Source: Clostridiales bacterium
GTDB taxonomy: Bacteria > Bacillota > Clostridia > Oscillospirales > QAMX01
Direction of reading: 5' to 3'
NCBI GenBank assembly: GCA_016303065.1
Contig: JAEDMJ010000056.1
Coordinates: 1-10,052 of the forward strand
Length of the DNA: 10,052 nucleotides
The notes below the pieces were generated by a model. It did not search any database. It worked only from the letters and a program-made list of their open reading frames with translations, and was not told where the DNA came from. Each line of letters starts with the position of its first letter. Positions within the stretch are counted from its first letter, which is position 1. The translations under genes were made by a program, and so were the position numbers. Shown in pieces: positions 6,224 to 10,052 of this stretch.

Positions 6224-9200
6224 ATGTTTTTAACTTCTCTGGAGCTTGTCGGCTTCAAATCCTTTCCCGACAGGATAAGGATCGATTTTGAACGGGGACT
6301 CACCGGCATCGTCGGACCCAACGGAAGCGGAAAATCGAATATTTCCGAGCAGTCGTCCCGGCTTTTGCGCGGCAACCGCATGGAAGACGTTATTTTCGGC
6401 GGAACGGAGAAGCGCAGTCCCCTTGGATTTGCCGAGGTAATACTGACAATCGACAACACGGACCGGGCGCTCCGCTGTGACGCGGACTCGGTTGCGGTTT
6501 CGAGGAGATATTACCGCTCCGGAGAAAGCGAGTACTGCATAAACAAAAAATCCGTCAGGCTCAGGGACGTCAGCGAGCTTTTTCTTGACACGGGTCTCGG
6601 CCGCGACGGGTATTCCATAATCGGCCAGGGGCGAATCGACGAGATCCTGTCCCAGAAAAGCGAAGACCGCCGCGAAATATTCGAAGAGGCGGCGGGAATT
6701 GCAAAATACCGGGTCAGAAAAGAAGAGGCGGAGAGAAAGCTCTCCCATGTTTCGGAAAATCTGACGCGGCTGACCGATATCGTGAACGAGCTGGAGGGAC
6801 AGCTCGGCCCTCTGAGAAAAAAAGCGGAGAAGGCGAAGGAATATCTCCGCATATACGACGAGCTCCGGGGGCTTGAAGCGGCGCTGTCGACAATTCGGGC
6901 GGGAGAGCTCCGCGCGGAGAGCCAGAAGCTTCTGGGAAGCCTCCGTATCGCGGAAACGCTCCTTTCCGAGGCGAGAACGCGGCTTGAAAAGCTTTACGCC
7001 GAAAACGAGGCGGCAAATGCGGAGCTTGAACGGCTGGCTTCGGAAAGCGAAAAGGCGCGCAGCGAGCTCAGGGAGGCCGAGGCGGCGCTTTCCGCGGCGG
7101 AGAACGCCGTGAATCTTGCCAAAGCCGAGATAAAGAATGCGGCGGACAGGGCCGAAAGACTTTCCGCGGAGCTCGACCTTCGCCGGAAGAGAAACACGGA
7201 GCTTTCCGAACGCGTGGAGGAGAAAAAAGCCGGACTCAGTGAGATCATGCTCCGCCGGAACGAAGCGGAGCGGGAGCTTCGCTCCGTTTGCAGCGAAATT
7301 GAAGCGGCGGAGAGCGTCCTCGGAAGCGCGGATGAGAAAATCTCCGCGCTGGCTGCCCGCGAAGAGATGATCTCGGAAGAGCGGAACGCCCTGCGCGAGT
7401 CAAGAAGCTCCGCGGCGGCGGCCCTTGAAGAGCGGACGAGAAGACTTAACGAGATCCGGGAGTCCGCAGGAAGCATCGGAGAGATGCTCCGCGCCGGCGA
7501 GGAAAAATCCGCCGGTATGGACGGTGAAATCAATAAGAAGGAAGACGAGCGCGCGGCGCTTGTCAACGTCAGAAACGGCTATGCGCTCATGAAGCGCCGC
7601 CGGGATGAAAAAAACCGGGCGGACAGCGCGGCGCTGACTTCGCTCATGTCTGAGCAGAACGCCGTGAACCAGAGGCTTTCCGTACTCAGGGACCTTGAAA
7701 AAGAGTACGAGGGCTTTTCGCGCGCGGTCAAGACGGTCATGCAGATGGCCTCAAACCGTGCGCTCAGGGGAATCGTCGGAACGCTTGCCTCACTTGTGAC
7801 GGTCCCGCGGGAATATACTCTCGCCGTCGAAACCGCCCTCGGCGGAGCTTTGCAGGACATCGTAACGGAGACGGAAAACGACGCAAGGGACGCCATGGAG
7901 ATGCTCCGGGAAAGAAACGCCGGACGCGCCACTTTTCTTCCCAAAACCTTTATACGCGGGACAAAGCTTTCGGAGGCGGATTTCAGAAACGAAAACGGAT
8001 ATATCGGCATTGCCTCGGATTTGTGTTCGTACGCGCCGGAGCTGAGCGGTATATTTACAAATCAGCTGGGCCGGACGGTGGTTGCGGACCGTCTCGACTC
8101 GGCCATAAGGATCGCGAAAAAATTCGGACACCGGTTCCGGATCGTCACCCTTGACGGTCAGGTCATAAACGCGGGCGGTTCGATGACGGGCGGAAGCCAG
8201 GTCAGGAACGCCGGAATTCTGAGCCGGGCAAACGACATCCGCGAGCTTGAAGAAAAACGCAGGGAGCTTGGCGAAAAAGTGAAAGAGGCTTCCGCAAAAG
8301 CCGAAGAAAGCTCCAGAGCGGCGGGCGAGCTCGACTATGCCATTTCCCAGGCGGACGCGGAGCTTGCCGAAATCGACGCGGTTCTGAGGGAGCTGCGTGC
8401 GGCAAAAGAACAGCACGTGCTCCTTCTCGACAGCATAAGAGCCAGGTCGGAAGAACTCGGAACGGAGGAACTCGGTTCGGTCGGAGCGATAAAAGAGCTC
8501 CGGGAAAAGATCGAAGATCTGGAAGCCAGGGACGCCGAAAAGCAGAAAAAAGCCGAAGAGCTTTCCAAAGAGAGGGAAAAGCTTTCCGAGGGCAGAAGCG
8601 GCCAGGCCTCCGAACACGGAAGGCTTACGGAAAAGCTGACCGGAGTGAAGATGAAGCTTGCGGGTCTGGATTCGGAACTTGCCGCGGCCAAGAGCGCCAT
8701 CGAAGAAGCGGAAAACGTGGCCGGGTCTGCGGAGGAGGACGAAAGGCGGAGCGAAGCCGAGCTTTCCGCCGTTCGCAAAGCTGAGGAAGAAGGCAGACAG
8801 AGGCTTTCCGAGGGGGAGCGAAAGTGCGGTCTCTGCCGCACCGCCGTTGCGCTTCGGGAGGAGACGGTCAACGGTCTCGTTTCCGAAAGATTTGCCGCAG
8901 AAGCCAAACGCAGCGCGGCGGATTCTCTTATTCGCGAGCAGAACGACGCAATAATATCCATGGAGCGGGAGAAAAACGAGCTGACAAGAAAGCGCGACGC
9001 CGCAGAGGAAGAACTCAAACAGCTCGGCGACAAGCTCTGGGAAAACTACGAGCTGACGCTCGGCGAGGCTGCGGAAAAGGCGGCCCCCATCGAAAGCCGC
9101 GCGGCCGCGCAGAGGCGGACGGCGGAGCTTAAAAGCAAGCGCCGCGCTTTGGGAACGGTGGATCCTTCCGCGGTGGAAGAGTGCGAAAAGGCGGAGGAGA

Positions 9201-9778
9201 GGTACGCGTACCTTTCTTCTCAGAAAGCGGACGTGGAGAAATCCTCGGAGGAGCTTTGTTCGCTCATATACGACATAACCGCAGAAATGACGGAGATATT
9301 TACCTCCGCCGTCAGCGAGATAAACACCCACTTTGCGGAAACCTTCCACGATCTTTTCGGCGGCGGAACCGCGGAGCTTCTGCTGACGGATCCTTCGGAC
9401 GCGCTGAACTGCGGAATCGAGATACGCGTGTGCCCGCCCGGAAAGAGCCTTAAATTCCTGAGCCTTCTCTCGGGAGGAGAAAAGGCGATGGTCGCCATCG
9501 CGCTTTACTTTGCGATTATGAAGGTACAGCCGTCGCCGTTCTGCGTTCTTGACGAGATTGACGCGGCTTTGGACGAGCAGAACGTGGCAAGGTTTGCCTC
9601 CTATGTCGAAAGGCTTACCGAGCACACCCAGTTCATCGTCATAACCCACCGCCGCGGCACCATGGACGCGATGAACCGCCTTTACGGCGTCACAATGCAG
9701 GAGCAGGGAATTTCGCGGCTCATCCCGGTGAACATGGACGAAATCGAGAAGAAAATTGAGCTCAGAAAAGGAAGCTGA
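6224..9778 (+). CDS. smc: SMC chromosome condensation and segregation ATPase, with 8-residue gap after Walker A
   Basis: This 1184-aa protein has the full SMC plan. The N-terminal ATPase half contains Walker A (GPNGSGKS, 31-38), the Arg-finger region (LLRGNRMEDVIF, from 47) and a Q-loop (GQGRIDEIL, from 134). A first coiled coil spans about 165-500, a hinge about 510-660 (ending in GGSMTGGS) and a second coiled coil about 665-1010. The C-terminal ATPase half contains the signature (LSGGEKA, 1082-1088), Walker B (FCVLDEID, 1106-1113), D-loop (ALDEQN, 1115-1120) and switch His (ITHRRGTM). SMC dimerises through the hinge and, with ScpA and ScpB, loops and condenses DNA for segregation. Oddity: after SNIS (codon 6344-6346) the protein goes directly to EQSSRLLRG, whereas the family has DAIRWVLG between them. 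Exactly eight residues (24 nt) are absent and the frame is kept. ftsY follows after 3 nt. Confidence 0.96.
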   Translation: MFLTSLELVGFKSFPDRIRIDFERGLTGIVGPNGSGKSNISEQSSRLLRGNRMEDVIFGGTEKRSPLGFAEVILTIDNTDRALRCDADSVAVSRRYYRSGESEYCINKKSVRLRDVSELFLDTGLGRDGYSIIGQGRIDEILSQKSEDRREIFEEAAGIAKYRVRKEEAERKLSHVSENLTRLTDIVNELEGQLGPLRKKAEKAKEYLRIYDELRGLEAALSTIRAGELRAESQKLLGSLRIAETLLSEARTRLEKLYAENEAANAELERLASESEKARSELREAEAALSAAENAVNLAKAEIKNAADRAERLSAELDLRRKRNTELSERVEEKKAGLSEIMLRRNEAERELRSVCSEIEAAESVLGSADEKISALAAREEMISEERNALRESRSSAAAALEERTRRLNEIRESAGSIGEMLRAGEEKSAGMDGEINKKEDERAALVNVRNGYALMKRRRDEKNRADSAALTSLMSEQNAVNQRLSVLRDLEKEYEGFSRAVKTVMQMASNRALRGIVGTLASLVTVPREYTLAVETALGGALQDIVTETENDARDAMEMLRERNAGRATFLPKTFIRGTKLSEADFRNENGYIGIASDLCSYAPELSGIFTNQLGRTVVADRLDSAIRIAKKFGHRFRIVTLDGQVINAGGSMTGGSQVRNAGILSRANDIRELEEKRRELGEKVKEASAKAEESSRAAGELDYAISQADAELAEIDAVLRELRAAKEQHVLLLDSIRARSEELGTEELGSVGAIKELREKIEDLEARDAEKQKKAEELSKEREKLSEGRSGQASEHGRLTEKLTGVKMKLAGLDSELAAAKSAIEEAENVAGSAEEDERRSEAELSAVRKAEEEGRQRLSEGERKCGLCRTAVALREETVNGLVSERFAAEAKRSAADSLIREQNDAIISMEREKNELTRKRDAAEEELKQLGDKLWENYELTLGEAAEKAAPIESRAAAQRRTAELKSKRRALGTVDPSAVEECEKAEERYAYLSSQKADVEKSSEELCSLIYDITAEMTEIFTSAVSEINTHFAETFHDLFGGGTAELLLTDPSDALNCGIEIRVCPPGKSLKFLSLLSGGEKAMVAIALYFAIMKVQPSPFCVLDEIDAALDEQNVARFASYVERLTEHTQFIVITHRRGTMDAMNRLYGVTMQEQGISRLIPVNMDEIEKKIELRKGS
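9766..9774 (+). promoter_or_regulatory. Ribosome binding site of ftsY, inside the end of smc
   Basis: AAAAGGAAG in the last smc codons stands 7 nt before the ftsY ATG at 9782. Its position suggests that ftsY translation follows that of smc. Confidence 0.65.
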
Positions 9779-9781
9779 CCA

Positions 9782-10052
9782 ATGGGATTTTTTGAAAAAA
9801 TAAAACAGGGTCTTAAGAAAACGCGGGAAAACCTGGGCGCGGCGCTCAGCAGCATTTTCGCCGGCGGAAAAAAGGTGGACGAGGAAACTCTCGACAGTCT
9901 CGAAGAGGCTCTGATCCTTGCGGATCTCGGCGTGAAGCTCACATCGGAAGTGATGGACGAGCTTCGCGAAAGGCTCAGAAAGGAAAAAATTGAGGACGGG
10001 GACGCCGCGCTGGAGTGCCGCGGGGTCCGTTGGGAGCAGACCGGCGGGGAAC
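9782..10052 (+). CDS. ftsY: FtsY, signal recognition particle receptor, N-terminal part (3' truncated by window)
   Basis: About 90 codons are present, and the frame is open to the window edge. The N-terminus MGFFEKIKQGLKKTRENLG is a short amphipathic, basic start typical of Bacillota FtsY without the long acidic A domain. The N-domain follows (VDEETLDSLEEALILADLGV, LRERLRKEKI). The GTPase G-domain lies outside the window. FtsY docks signal recognition particle and ribosome complexes at the membrane for co-translational insertion. Its position 3 nt after smc is the classic arrangement and strengthens the call. The last residues (ECRGVRWEQTGGE) look less like the family than the preceding ones, but the frame remains open and the fragment is too short to judge an error. 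Confidence 0.92.
   Translation, partial: MGFFEKIKQGLKKTRENLGAALSSIFAGGKKVDEETLDSLEEALILADLGVKLTSEVMDELRERLRKEKIEDGDAALECRGVRWEQTGGE

Noticed and set aside
7790..9649. 619-codon open frame on the minus strand opposite smc
   Set aside because: It is fully antisense to smc coding sequence with all SMC motifs on the plus strand. Its composition (rich in Arg, Phe, Gly) is that of a mirror frame, not a known protein.
10005..10052. Possible frameshift near the visible end of ftsY
   Set aside because: The residues look atypical, but the frame stays open, both other frames look worse, and too little sequence remains to decide.

Overview
The window looks like a stretch of core chromosome from a moderately GC-rich member of the Bacillota, probably a gut-type Clostridia lineage. 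This assignment is an inference from the smc-ftsY pair, a short FtsY without the long acidic N-terminal domain, a Clostridia-style ABC exporter signature (LSGGEGQK) and a PcrA-type helicase. No rRNA, tRNA, CRISPR array, insertion sequence or phage gene was found, and nearly all of the sequence is accounted for by six housekeeping-type genes.

Layout. (1) At 1-320 (+) lies the 3' end of an ABC exporter gene (nucleotide-binding domain only). (2) At 321-617 is a convergent intergenic region with a strong hairpin terminator at 519-552. (3) At 618-5923 (-) is a three-gene operon transcribed right to left: tex (RNA-binding transcription accessory protein), metA (homoserine O-acyltransferase, predicted acetyl-CoA type) and a pcrA/uvrD-like helicase. 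tex and metA overlap by 10 nt. metA and the helicase are 51 nt apart. (4) At 5924-6223 is a 300-bp divergent intergenic region with one good sigma-A-type promoter on each strand. (5) At 6224-10052 (+) is smc followed 3 nt later by the 5' part of ftsY, so the two are co-transcribed.

How the genes relate. Tex and PcrA both belong to families linked to transcription complexes and genome upkeep, so their sharing an operon is sensible. metA, the first committed step of methionine synthesis, is an apparent passenger whose translation is coupled to tex. smc (chromosome condensation and segregation) with ftsY (signal recognition particle receptor) is a well-known Bacillota arrangement, although rnc, which often precedes smc, is not present here.

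Most notable observation. The SMC protein lacks exactly eight residues that the family has directly after the Walker A P-loop (the equivalent of B. subtilis residues 42-49, DAIRWVLG), while everything around it is well conserved. This is a clean 24-nt in-frame loss within the nucleotide-binding core: either a real and surprising variant, or a sequence or assembly error. The second point of interest is Glu111 in MetA, which predicts acetyl-CoA rather than succinyl-CoA use. I found no convincing undescribed multi-gene system here.
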